Shown here one piece after another: positions 1-8,011 of a stretch of DNA of 64,000 nt. Under the pieces are notes generated by a model. That model saw only the letters and a program-made list of their open reading frames with translations, made no database searches and had not been told where the DNA came from. The translations under genes and the position numbers were made by a program. Source of the DNA: Brytella acorum (GTDB lineage Bacteria; Pseudomonadota; Alphaproteobacteria; Acetobacterales; Acetobacteraceae); NCBI RefSeq assembly GCF_029309905.1, contig NZ_JARBJP010000003.1, forward strand, positions 124,001-188,000. The letters run 5' to 3'. Every line of letters starts with the position of its first letter. Positions within the stretch are counted from its first letter, which is position 1.

Positions 1-106
1 CGTCCTCAGTGAGTCGACGATCTGTCGTCGTGCCACATGCAGAAAGCAAAGCGATCAAAGAGATACACGTCGTTATTTTAAACGAATTCCTCAAGTATGC
101 GATCAT
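1..106 (-). CDS. Small lipoprotein, N-terminus only (cut by window edge)
   Basis: An ATG at 106 is preceded by a strong Shine-Dalgarno (GGAGGA, about 6 nt upstream). The 35 codons visible give a lipoprotein signal peptide: a short basic N-region, the hydrophobic stretch CISLIALL, and the lipobox LSAC followed by GTTTDRRLTED. The mature part is not in the window. Small glycine-zipper lipoproteins often start this way, but that is a guess. The signal peptide and ribosome binding site make a real gene likely. Confidence 0.6.
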   Translation of the reverse strand, partial: MIAYLRNSFKITTCISLIALLSACGTTTDRRLTED

Positions 107-420
107 AACGTTCCTCCGCCATCATCAATGGTAAGCATATAGTAAAGCCTGAACCCTTCTAGGAGTGTCCTAATAATTATAGATTTTTTTGAAGAAATGT
201 CAATTTTTCTATCTAGCCGTAACCTGGAAATAACCCTATTCGGGCCAGAGTAAGCCAACTGCTTTCTTCAAAGGTTTACGACGTGCGAAATAATCATACG
301 TAACGTTCGATATATTTTCTGATTTACAATATCTTTTTTGGGCAATGTCGCCGCTTCTAGTGATTTCATCATCACACACGCGCGTTAAATGGCGATATTC
401 TGACGCAAATTTCGTAAGAT
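107..420. other. AT-rich intergenic region, no gene seen
   Basis: These 314 bases are clearly richer in A+T than the genes around them. They should hold the promoter of the leftward lipoprotein gene and the 3' flank of the heptaheme cytochrome gene. I found no convincing reading frame, tRNA or strong terminator. A short open frame at 345-539 on the plus strand overlaps the cytochrome gene and is not credible. Confidence 0.5.
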
Positions 421-1203
421 TTAATGGTGCTTATACCATCCATACCCTCGAATATTGTTCCATGCATCGGTGGTATGGCAGGCATAGCAATGCTCCACCG
501 GGGCATCCTGATGCGCGACGTGCTGCGAAATCATTTTGAAATGCATCATGTAATGGCTGGGCGGCGCCTTGTGACAGGCGTTGCAATCCGTCGATATCTG
601 ATCGGCGGGATGTTCGAACGCGGCGATCAGCCATGTCTTGGTGGAGTGACAACTCGCGCAATCAGGACCAAAGCGGGCGCGATGAGGATCCACGTTGGAG
701 TGACAGCTTGCGCAATTCAGATGGAGAACGGCATCACGGTCAAGTCGATGATCAGTCGGAATAGCCGCAGCGCTTCCCGGAATCGGCGACGCTCCAACCA
801 GCCCGGCCGAGCGAAGTTGCGCAACGGTGTCTGACCAGAAATCCGCCCTCGTCAATGCACTATGATCCATCACGGTCATATGTGGCCGCTCACCGTGCTC
901 CACATGACAGGACGTACATTGCGTCGCCGCGACATGAAACCGGGTGGATTGCTTGTCGGCGAACGACGCCAGAGAATGACAGGTCACGCAGTTATTGGTC
1001 ACCACACCTGTGAAAGGCCTGTGACATGTCTCGCACTGGCCCGCGATAAACTGGTGCGCTTTCGAGATCGGTCCGGGATTCACCAACCCTTCCCAACCAG
1101 GAACTGCGTTACTGCCGGAACGATGCACGGCAAGGGGCACAACCAGTCCGACGATCAGAGCCGCAAGCGCAAAGACCGTATAGAGTATGACAGCGGGCTT
1201 CAT
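421..1203 (-). CDS. Membrane-anchored heptaheme c-type cytochrome
   Basis: The 260-aa protein has an N-terminal membrane anchor or uncleaved signal (residues about 4-26), then a periplasmic domain with seven CXXCH heme c sites at Cys57, 72, 96, 164, 182, 207 and 239. Many extra His residues could be distal heme ligands. It is most like the broad multiheme cytochrome c3/c7 group and should act as a periplasmic electron wire. The start at 1203 overlaps the TGA of the upstream cytochrome b gene (ATGA), so the two are translationally coupled; a longer frame reaches 1296 but lacks that coupling. It is the last gene of the reductase/cytochrome b/cytochrome c operon. The terminal acceptor is unknown. 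Confidence 0.85.
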   Translation of the reverse strand: MKPAVILYTVFALAALIVGLVVPLAVHRSGSNAVPGWEGLVNPGPISKAHQFIAGQCETCHRPFTGVVTNNCVTCHSLASFADKQSTRFHVAATQCTSCHVEHGERPHMTVMDHSALTRADFWSDTVAQLRSAGLVGASPIPGSAAAIPTDHRLDRDAVLHLNCASCHSNVDPHRARFGPDCASCHSTKTWLIAAFEHPADQISTDCNACHKAPPSHYMMHFKMISQHVAHQDAPVEHCYACHTTDAWNNIRGYGWYKHH

Positions 1204-1928
1204 AGCCACCTCAGCCCGTAATACAGGCCTGACCAGATATGCAGAATCAGCAGAAAATAGAGGATGACCACAAGGATGACGTGAATCTTGCGCCAACGCC
1301 CGAACAGTGCGTTCGCCACCCTCTCCGACCTGACCGCATACTCAACATCGGCCAGCGCCGAGGCAATCGTGGCCTCGCGATCCGATGTACCCCGCGTACC
1401 GGGATAGGCCGAGGTCAGAAAAAGGCGCTGGACGATATTATGGGGCACATCCGGCGTCTCGGGCATCAGATGCGCCACCCCGGCATCTGCCAGAGACGTG
1501 CGCAGTTGGGCCAGTTCCTGGGTGCGACCGCGCAATCCGCGCCCGATCTGGATCAACATGTAGCGCCCGACATAGCCACTAATAGCGAGGACGAGCATGA
1601 TGCCGGTTAGCGAGATCCCCATCGGGCTATCGAATTTATGGGCGGCGTGGATCAGGCCCAAAATGGGTGCAAGGACGCCAGCATAGATATGCACCGACAG
1701 AAGGGTTCGGCTCTCGACACGCGGCGCGAAATAACGATGCACGACGGGAATGCGTTTGCCCGCTACGTAAATCAGCGGCACCAGCATCAGGATGGCGGCG
1801 CAAATGCCAATCAGGCTGCCAGCCAGACTCCCAGGAAAGCGTGGCGCGACATGCACCAGAAAGCCCAGCGGGAACAGCACCAGCAGGACGACCAGGGCGC
1901 CGACAATGATTTCGCTGCGCTCCTGCAT
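1200..1928 (-). CDS. Di-heme membrane cytochrome b
   Basis: This 242-aa integral membrane protein has about five hydrophobic segments. Two helices each carry a His pair separated by 13 residues: His80/His94 and His216/His230. That H-x13-H pattern on two helices is how cytochrome b, Nox and ferric reductase membrane domains bind two stacked hemes across the bilayer. The loop between them (about 125-200) is hydrophilic. The start is ATG 1928, overlapping the upstream stop as TGATG; a GTG at 1931 is also possible. It sits between the flavin reductase gene and the heptaheme gene, so it most likely passes electrons from cytoplasmic FAD/[2Fe-2S] to periplasmic hemes. I cannot assign a named family with certainty. 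Confidence 0.8.
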   Translation of the reverse strand: MQERSEIIVGALVVLLVLFPLGFLVHVAPRFPGSLAGSLIGICAAILMLVPLIYVAGKRIPVVHRYFAPRVESRTLLSVHIYAGVLAPILGLIHAAHKFDSPMGISLTGIMLVLAISGYVGRYMLIQIGRGLRGRTQELAQLRTSLADAGVAHLMPETPDVPHNIVQRLFLTSAYPGTRGTSDREATIASALADVEYAVRSERVANALFGRWRKIHVILVVILYFLLILHIWSGLYYGLRWL

Positions 1929-4063
1929 CACGCCTCCACGACCAGCGGACCACCCGTGGTCTTCGCCTGACAGGCCAGGATGAAACCCTTGGCCTTGTCA
2001 GCCGGATCGAGCCCATCCTCGACCGCCATCGTCACCTCACCTTGCTGCAGGTGAGTCGTACACATGCCGCAGATACCGGATCGACAGGAGGATGGAATAT
2101 TGACACCTGCCGCATCAGCCGCGTCGAGAACCGTTTCATCCAGTTGCAACGGAGCCGATTTCCCTGAAGTGGAAAACGTAATGGTCGTTGCGGCAGGCGT
2201 AACGGCCGGGGATGAGGGGGCCGCCACAGGCCCGACCGCAGGTTCGGCCTTCATCGCGGCTGGTCCGAATGCCTCGCTATGAACATTGGCTTCCGGCACA
2301 GCGAGATCCGTCAATAACGCTCTCATGCTTGCCATCATCCCGGGTGGGCCGCAGACATGGATACGCCGGTTTGTGAGATCTGGCACCGATTGCTGAAGCA
2401 GTTCCTTCGTGATGCGCCCTTCCGGCCCCGACCACTCTGTCCCCGGCGACCGCCGCATGGTGGCAATAACGTGCAGTTTGTCATTGCGACGTTCCAGCCA
2501 CTCGATTTCCTGGCGAAACACATAGTCGATGCTGGCATGAGCGGAATAGACGAAGTAGATCTCGCCAGGCCAGACGATATCGGTCAGGTATCTCAGGACC
2601 GCCATCATCGGTGTGATGCCTACGCCGCCGGACAGCAGGACGATCGAGTCTGCCTCGTCACCCGTAAAGGTGAACATACCCGATGGACCCGCGATCTTTA
2701 AAAGATCACCCTCTTTGACCGTGTCGTGCAGGTAGCGCGAGACCAACCCATGTTCCTCGCGTTTGATCGTTAGTTCGAGATGTTCGACCTGCCCCGGCGA
2801 CGATGCGATCGTATAGGACCGGCTCGCGGGCTTGCCAGACGTCGGCTCGATGGTGAGTTGCACGAACTGGCCGGGTTTGAAGTCAAAGGGAATCCGCCCC
2901 CCATCGGCCGGAACTAGATAGAACGTCACGATCGCCGGTGTCTCCCGAATGATCCGGGCCACTTTCAGACCGCCACGCCAGAGGCCGTGTCGAGGTGCGC
3001 CGACGATCGGAGTGGCCGTTCCACCGCCTGGTCCCGGTACAGGGGGAGGCGGCGGAACAGGAGGTGTTGGACCGCCGCCGGTCGACGATGGTGGCGTGGG
3101 CGGGACCGTTGGTTTCGGTGCGAATGCCGTGGTGGTCCTGAGAATCTCTTGCACGCGATGCAACCGCAGGACCTGCAAGATCAGCAGAGCGATCGATACC
3201 AGGATCAGGATCGTCATGAACACCAGGTGGGCCGGCGTCAATCCGAAAAACAGGCCGTTCTGCTGGCTCGCCGCGACTGTCGGCAGACCCATCTGTGCCG
3301 TGAACCAGTTGAATGCCACCATTTGAGGATTCACGAGGCCGGTCGCGGCCGCGCGCGCGGCCATTCCGCTATCGAGCAACGCAACGCCTTCATGGAGATG
3401 CTGGCTGGATCGACGCATCGTCTCCCACGACAGGGACTGAGCGGCATCGACCGATGCGGCGCCGACTTCGCGAAGACCGTCCTGAAGCCTCTGTGCCGCA
3501 ATATCGGCCAGCATCTGACGTTCGGCGTCGGTCAGCTTCGGATGCGTCATCATGAAAGTATAAAGCGGCGTGCGACCGCGCGCTCCGCAACAACCCGCGT
3601 CGGCCTTGTCTGCTCCGGGAACCGCACTCAATGCCTGCCCAGCCTGAGGCAGCATGCGGCTCATCATATCGCCCTGCACCGCCGGCCCGGATGGTGGCGC
3701 ACCGGGGTTCCCCGCCGCGCCCATGCCAGGGTGATGGCTTGCATGCTCGTCACCACCCATCGACATCATGCCGTCCATGTCGGACATACTTGAGTCGGGT
3801 CGAGCGGTGGTCGTCTCCATTCCGCCGGACGACTCGGCGCCATGACCGGCATCCCGGGGCGCTGCCATCGGCCCATCGTCTTCCGGCTGATCCCGCCGCA
3901 GCGCCAGCGAAGGTGGCGGGCTGCCTGTCGTAGGCCCCGTCATAGTGCCGCTGGACATGGCCGGAACGGCGGGAGACTCACCCGGTGCCTGAGCGAATCC
4001 CTCGGACATGCTGACGAGCAGCGTCATGATCACGACACTCACGCTCAAAAAGACACGCCTCAT
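1928..4063 (-). CDS. Membrane-anchored FAD/NAD(P)H reductase with C-terminal [2Fe-2S] domain
   Basis: The 711-aa protein is composite. A signal peptide (1-25) precedes a Met/Gly/Pro/His-rich stretch (26-150), a Cys158-Cys159 pair and a helical periplasmic domain (about 165-262). Next come a transmembrane helix (279-301), a proline-rich linker (315-355), and a ferredoxin-NADP-reductase-like module: FAD motif RSYTI at 415, GGVGITP at 479, CGPPGMM at 571. The C-terminus is a plant-type ferredoxin with Cys660, Cys665, Cys668 and Cys698. Topology puts the flavin and Fe-S parts in the cytoplasm, where NAD(P)H is available. It is first in a coupled operon with the cytochromes, behind a CsoR-type operator. 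The N-terminal part resembles nothing I can name. Confidence 0.88.
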   Translation of the reverse strand: MRRVFLSVSVVIMTLLVSMSEGFAQAPGESPAVPAMSSGTMTGPTTGSPPPSLALRRDQPEDDGPMAAPRDAGHGAESSGGMETTTARPDSSMSDMDGMMSMGGDEHASHHPGMGAAGNPGAPPSGPAVQGDMMSRMLPQAGQALSAVPGADKADAGCCGARGRTPLYTFMMTHPKLTDAERQMLADIAAQRLQDGLREVGAASVDAAQSLSWETMRRSSQHLHEGVALLDSGMAARAAATGLVNPQMVAFNWFTAQMGLPTVAASQQNGLFFGLTPAHLVFMTILILVSIALLILQVLRLHRVQEILRTTTAFAPKPTVPPTPPSSTGGGPTPPVPPPPPVPGPGGGTATPIVGAPRHGLWRGGLKVARIIRETPAIVTFYLVPADGGRIPFDFKPGQFVQLTIEPTSGKPASRSYTIASSPGQVEHLELTIKREEHGLVSRYLHDTVKEGDLLKIAGPSGMFTFTGDEADSIVLLSGGVGITPMMAVLRYLTDIVWPGEIYFVYSAHASIDYVFRQEIEWLERRNDKLHVIATMRRSPGTEWSGPEGRITKELLQQSVPDLTNRRIHVCGPPGMMASMRALLTDLAVPEANVHSEAFGPAAMKAEPAVGPVAAPSSPAVTPAATTITFSTSGKSAPLQLDETVLDAADAAGVNIPSSCRSGICGMCTTHLQQGEVTMAVEDGLDPADKAKGFILACQAKTTGGPLVVEA

Positions 4064-4140
4064 GGTTTCTCCAACACGCCATCATCCTCGGCAAAGCCCA
4101 TACCGGCCCGCTTTCCGGATGTCGTCAGGGCACGGGTTAT

Positions 4141-4155
4141 TACCCTACAGGGGTA
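4141..4155. promoter_or_regulatory. CsoR-type copper operator before the reductase operon
   Basis: The 15-mer TACCCTACAGGGGTA is an inverted repeat (TACCC/GGGTA) of the kind bound by CsoR-family Cu(I) sensors. It lies 78-92 bp upstream of the reductase start (4063). It differs from the site beside csoR (8702-8716) at one position in 15, which strongly suggests control by the same regulator. Confidence 0.75.
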
Positions 4156-4197
4156 TGGCATATTTTCCTTGATCTCGATCAATTATCCCAGCGGCAT

Positions 4198-4761
4198 CTA
4201 TTGTCGGGGCATCGGCATATCCATGTCGTGATGCATATGATGTCCGCCAGCTGCTCCTGCCTGGGCGACCAGCGCCTGGTAGTCGGAACTGTTCATTCCC
4301 GGAAGCTTTTTGAGAAACGCGACAATGTTCCAGAGATCATCATCACCATGATCCGCCCAGGACGGCATGCCCGACATCTTGATGCCATGCTTGAGGATCC
4401 AGAACAGTTCGCCTTGCGTATAGCGTTGCGCCACATCATTCAAAACCGGCGGCTTCGGATACATCCCCTCCGCCATATCCTCGGCCTCGACGCCCGGCGC
4501 GGAATGACAGGAGGCGCAATGCGTCGAAAAATGCGATGCACCGCCGACGAGCCGTGCCTGCGTCTCAAGATCGACAGGTGTGGTAATGCCCTCGGCGTGA
4601 TGCCGGATTGAATGGAAGCGTGCCGTTTCCAGAACACGATAGGTCAGCCGCCAATGCGGCGAGGTGGCGCCTACATCATACAGACCACCGAAAACGACGG
4701 CCGTTCCCGCGCCGATCCCGACCAGCAGAATGCCGGCGAGACTCCAGGCTAATCTTTTCAT
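4198..4761 (-). CDS. Membrane-anchored class I cytochrome c with His/Met-rich tail
   Basis: This 187-aa protein has an N-terminal hydrophobic anchor (about 8-30), one CASCH heme site (Cys82, Cys85, His86) and a likely axial Met in MSGMPSW (129-134). The fold is that of small periplasmic class I cytochromes c. The last 14 residues (HHMHHDMDMPMP) look like a metal-binding tail. ATG 4761 is chosen because GGGAGG sits 7 nt upstream; an upstream ATG at 4779 has no such site. It ends the copper operon running from csoR and lies just before the second CsoR site. It may pass electrons to or from CopA or the nearby heptaheme protein, or help with copper handling; this is inference. Confidence 0.82.
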   Translation of the reverse strand: MKRLAWSLAGILLVGIGAGTAVVFGGLYDVGATSPHWRLTYRVLETARFHSIRHHAEGITTPVDLETQARLVGGASHFSTHCASCHSAPGVEAEDMAEGMYPKPPVLNDVAQRYTQGELFWILKHGIKMSGMPSWADHGDDDLWNIVAFLKKLPGMNSSDYQALVAQAGAAGGHHMHHDMDMPMPRQ

Positions 4762-4826
4762 GCGTGCCTCCCTGGGCATGTCCAGGGGCGACGCTTATGA
4801 CGCCGCCCCGCTCCATCAGGAACCGA

Positions 4827-5219
4827 TCAGCGCTGATGAACCGCGTCGGGCATGCTCTGCGGGCCCATCGGCATTTTCATGCCGTCGCCCATGTCGCCGC
4901 AGCCCATTTTCATCTTTTTATCCGATGGTGCCATTGCCTGACCGTTCGGCATGGCCATGCCCTTCATCTTCATACATCCCCCCATCTTTCCTTTCATTTT
5001 CATGCCTTTCTCTGCCCCCTTCATGCCGGATCCGGGCATGCCGTCCATTTTCATCTTGTCGTGGTCCATTCCTGACATGCCTGACATACCCTGCATTCCG
5101 GACATATCCTGGCCCTGCGGCTGGGCTGGTGCCGGAACCGGTGTCTGGGCATGCGCAACTGAGACCGTGGCCAGGAGTGCTACCAGAAGGGCCGATGATC
5201 TGAAATTAATGGTCAGCAT
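4827..5219 (-). CDS. Secreted Met-rich copper-binding protein
   Basis: The 130-aa protein has a cleavable signal peptide (ending AHA about residue 24), then a low-complexity mature part built from Met, Gly, Lys and Asp with repeats such as MSGM and MKMKG. Two lone Cys follow (GGCMKM and MGCGDM). Such Met-rich periplasmic proteins bind Cu(I) in copper resistance operons, comparable in role to PcoE/CopC-type chaperones but not clearly homologous. ATG 5219 has GAGGA about 9 nt upstream. It lies between copB and the cytochrome c gene. Function rests on composition and context, not on a defined domain. Confidence 0.7.
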   Translation of the reverse strand: MLTINFRSSALLVALLATVSVAHAQTPVPAPAQPQGQDMSGMQGMSGMSGMDHDKMKMDGMPGSGMKGAEKGMKMKGKMGGCMKMKGMAMPNGQAMAPSDKKMKMGCGDMGDGMKMPMGPQSMPDAVHQR

Positions 5220-5299
5220 TGGTCTTTTCCTCATCATTGGTTATCGGATGCGAAGGCGCACAATGCGCCCCGCGACGATTTCACATCGGGCAGGAATAG

Positions 5300-6106
5300 T
5301 CAGAACCACGTCCTGATCCCGAAGGTGAAATTCAGGTCATGGACACGCTCATTCCTTGAACGCGCCATGTCGGCGGCCTGACCGAACGTGCCGGAGTAAC
5401 TCACGCCGATATAAGGCGCGAATTTCCGATGCCATTCGTAGCGAAGCCGCAATCCCGTATCGATATCGGACAGCCCGGTTCCGACCCCGCGCGCACGATC
5501 GGACGCGGAATAGAAGTTCATCTCTACCTGGGGTTGGAGGATCAGGCGATTGGTCAGCAGAATGTCGTAGGAACCTTGCAGACGCCCCGCAGCGCCTCGG
5601 TCACTGAAATAGGCCGTGGCCTCCACATTGAAGAAATATAGCGCCAGTCCCTCGACCCCGATCGCGCCCCAGGCCCGTGTGGGGCCGTTGTCAATATCGA
5701 GACGCACGCCAGTCTGGACATCGAAATACCGGGAGATGGCACGATCATAGAGGGCCTCATGATCTCCATCACCGAACTTGCCGTTTGTGCCGACCGTGCC
5801 TTCGGATTTCAGCCAGAGCTTGTCGTAGTCGGTGCCGAACCAAGCCTGCCCATCGTAACGGAACTGCCCGCCATCGGCACCAAAGCGCGCCTCGAACTGG
5901 TCGAGCAGCGCATGCACATAGATGTTATGGTCCATGACCGGCTGGATGCCGTTGACATAGACCACGGGCGCGGGAGCCGAGGCGGTCTGCGCTTCCTGGG
6001 TTCCTTCGCTCTGGCGTGCCGGGACTGACTGGGCGCGTCCCGTGCCAGGTACCGCGGTAGCCAGTCCAGCGGCAAGGACCGTGCCACCTATCAGACCCCG
6101 GATCAC
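5300..6106 (-). CDS. copB: Copper resistance protein CopB (outer membrane)
   Basis: This 268-aa protein of the CopB/PcoB family starts with a signal peptide (to about residue 27, GRAQS). A beta-rich domain follows, with family features: HALLDQFE, WFGTDYDKLWLKSEG, QTGVRLD, YFFNVEATAYFSDRG, and a C-terminal LNFTFGIRTWF suited to outer-membrane insertion. The GTG at 6106 overlaps the copA stop (GTGA), so that start is preferred; an open frame continues upstream inside copA. PcoB/CopB proteins work with CopA in periplasmic copper detoxification. Unlike many homologues, it has no long Met/His-rich N-terminal region; that composition sits in CopA and the small Met-rich protein instead. Confidence 0.9.
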   Translation of the reverse strand: MIRGLIGGTVLAAGLATAVPGTGRAQSVPARQSEGTQEAQTASAPAPVVYVNGIQPVMDHNIYVHALLDQFEARFGADGGQFRYDGQAWFGTDYDKLWLKSEGTVGTNGKFGDGDHEALYDRAISRYFDVQTGVRLDIDNGPTRAWGAIGVEGLALYFFNVEATAYFSDRGAAGRLQGSYDILLTNRLILQPQVEMNFYSASDRARGVGTGLSDIDTGLRLRYEWHRKFAPYIGVSYSGTFGQAADMARSRNERVHDLNFTFGIRTWF

Positions 6107-7935
6107 GACACCACCACCGTGCGGAACATGCCCACCTCCATGTGGTAGAGCAGGTGGCAGTGATACGCCCACAGCCCGGGTTCGTCCGCCGTGACCAGGT
6201 AACTCAGCCGCTCACCCGGCTTGACGGTAATCGTGTGCTTGTAGGGTCGGCAGTCACCCTGCCCATTTTCCAGTTCGCTCCACAATCCATGCAGATGGAT
6301 TGGGTGCTCCATCATCGTGTCGTTGATCAGGACGAAGCGCACCCGCTCGCCCAAAGTCAGACGAATCGGTTCCGCTTCCGAGAACTTCTTGCCGTCAAAT
6401 CCCCAGATGAAGCGTTCCATGCTGCCGGTCAGGTGCAGGGTGATCTCGCGCGACGGCGGGCGTGGGTCCGCGCCCGGGATCGTGGCCCGCAGATCGGCAT
6501 AGGTCAGAACGCGGCGACCATTATTCTCCAGCCCGTCGCCCGGCTCCGCCAGCCGGTTGATCGGCATCATGGCGACACTCTGCACCGCGACGCCGGGCTT
6601 CAGCTCTGTTTTATGCCGCGGCGCAGCCGCCGTGCCCGGCATATCCATCGCGGCGGCTCCGGGCCTGTTGGCCTGCTTCATATCCATGTGATCCATGTCC
6701 ATGCCGCCGCTGGCAGGGGCATCACCGGGCTTCCCCGGCGGACTCCCCATCTCCATGCCTGCCATGCCGCCCTTCATGTCCATATTCCCCATGCCCATGT
6801 CGGTCATGGTGCGCAGCGGGCGCGGGTCCATGGGGGGAACCGGCCCGGCAAGGCCCGGACGGGTGGCGAGTGTGCCGCGCGCGTATCCGGTGCGATCCTC
6901 GGCCTGCGCAAAGACCGTGTACGGTCCATCGGCGGTGGGCTCGACAATCACATCGTAGGTTTCTGCAGGTCCGATGCGGAATTCATCGACAGGGATGGGC
7001 TCCACGTCATTGCCGTCGGCCTGAACGACGGTCATCGTCAGGCCGGGAACCCGCACGTCGAACAGCGTCATCGCCGACGCATTGATGAAGCGCAGGCGTA
7101 TGCGCTCGCCCGGTCGGAACAGGCCAGTCCAGTTTGCCCCGGGAGACTGGCCGTTGATCAGGTAGGTGTAGATGATGCCCGACACATCCAGAATGTCGGT
7201 CGGTGCCATGTTCATGGCACCCCATTGCAGGCGATCCCGGATCGTCGCACCCAGCCCTTGCCGATGCGCGTCACGGAAGAACGTGCCCACCGTACGCTGG
7301 CGGAAATTGTAGTAATCGCTCTGGAATTTGAGATTTGAGACGATGTCCTCGGGATCGACGTCGGTCCAGTCGGACAATACCATCACATAATCGCGGTCGA
7401 AATGCTGCGCGTAACCGTCTCTCGGGTCGATGATCAGAGCCCCATACAGGCCCGTCTGCTCCTGGAAGCCGGAATGGCTGTGATACCAGTAAGTGCCGCT
7501 CTGATGCAGCGGGAAGCGATAGGTGAACGTGTCACCCGGCGCGATCCCGCCAAAGCTCAGACCGGGCACGCCATCCATGTGGGCCGGCACCCGGAGGCCG
7601 TGCCAGTGGATCGAACTGGGCTCATCCAACCGGTTGGTGACGTTCAGTTCGACCGTGTCATCCTGACGCCAGCGCAGGATCGGCGCGGGCGTGGAGCCGT
7701 TCACACCCACCGCGTGCATGCGCGCACCGGTGATATTGATCGGTACAGAACCGATCGTAAGGTCGAAACGGGTACCAGGCAGCGGGTCGGGCCGCCCCGA
7801 CGCCGGTGTATAGACCGAAGCGTAGGCGCTCGCGCTGCCCTGCGGGAGGGCCAGCGCCGCTCCCCACAGGCCCGTCCCGACGACGAAACGGCGGCGCGTG
7901 ATCGCGCTCCGTCCCGCAAGGGATCGTATTGACAT
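6103..7935 (-). CDS. copA: Copper resistance multicopper oxidase CopA (Tat-exported)
   Basis: The 610-aa protein begins with a twin-arginine signal (ITRRRFVVG then a hydrophobic run). Three cupredoxin domains carry the copper ligands: HWHG and HSHSG in the N-terminal half, HPIHLHG and HCHLLYHMEVGM (592-603) at the C-terminus, which supply the T1 and T2/T3 sites. A Met/His-rich insert (about residues 375-440, repeats like MGMGNMDMKGGM and MDMDHMDMK) matches PcoA/CopA copper-storage segments. It oxidises Cu(I) in the periplasm. It lies downstream of csoR and the small His/Cys-rich gene and overlaps copB by 4 nt. This copA is a multicopper oxidase and not the P-type ATPase of the same name. Confidence 0.95.
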   Translation of the reverse strand: MSIRSLAGRSAITRRRFVVGTGLWGAALALPQGSASAYASVYTPASGRPDPLPGTRFDLTIGSVPINITGARMHAVGVNGSTPAPILRWRQDDTVELNVTNRLDEPSSIHWHGLRVPAHMDGVPGLSFGGIAPGDTFTYRFPLHQSGTYWYHSHSGFQEQTGLYGALIIDPRDGYAQHFDRDYVMVLSDWTDVDPEDIVSNLKFQSDYYNFRQRTVGTFFRDAHRQGLGATIRDRLQWGAMNMAPTDILDVSGIIYTYLINGQSPGANWTGLFRPGERIRLRFINASAMTLFDVRVPGLTMTVVQADGNDVEPIPVDEFRIGPAETYDVIVEPTADGPYTVFAQAEDRTGYARGTLATRPGLAGPVPPMDPRPLRTMTDMGMGNMDMKGGMAGMEMGSPPGKPGDAPASGGMDMDHMDMKQANRPGAAAMDMPGTAAAPRHKTELKPGVAVQSVAMMPINRLAEPGDGLENNGRRVLTYADLRATIPGADPRPPSREITLHLTGSMERFIWGFDGKKFSEAEPIRLTLGERVRFVLINDTMMEHPIHLHGLWSELENGQGDCRPYKHTITVKPGERLSYLVTADEPGLWAYHCHLLYHMEVGMFRTVVVS

Positions 7936-8011
7936 GAATAATAGTCCGCAAAAGAGAGAAGGCGGAGCCGGTCATAGGTCCATGACCAGCCCTGAGACTG
8001 TCAGAACAGAA

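Noticed and set aside
345-539. Short plus-strand frame at the left edge
   Set aside because: No ribosome binding site or family, and it overlaps the heptaheme cytochrome gene.
1928-4063. Reductase as an aromatic dioxygenase reductase
   Set aside because: The FAD/NAD/[2Fe-2S] order would fit, but the signal peptide, membrane helix and cytochrome partners do not, and no oxygenase genes are present.
6142-7338. Long plus-strand open frame opposite copA
   Set aside because: It is the antisense of a certain multicopper oxidase, His/Arg-rich with no domain, as expected from high G+C.
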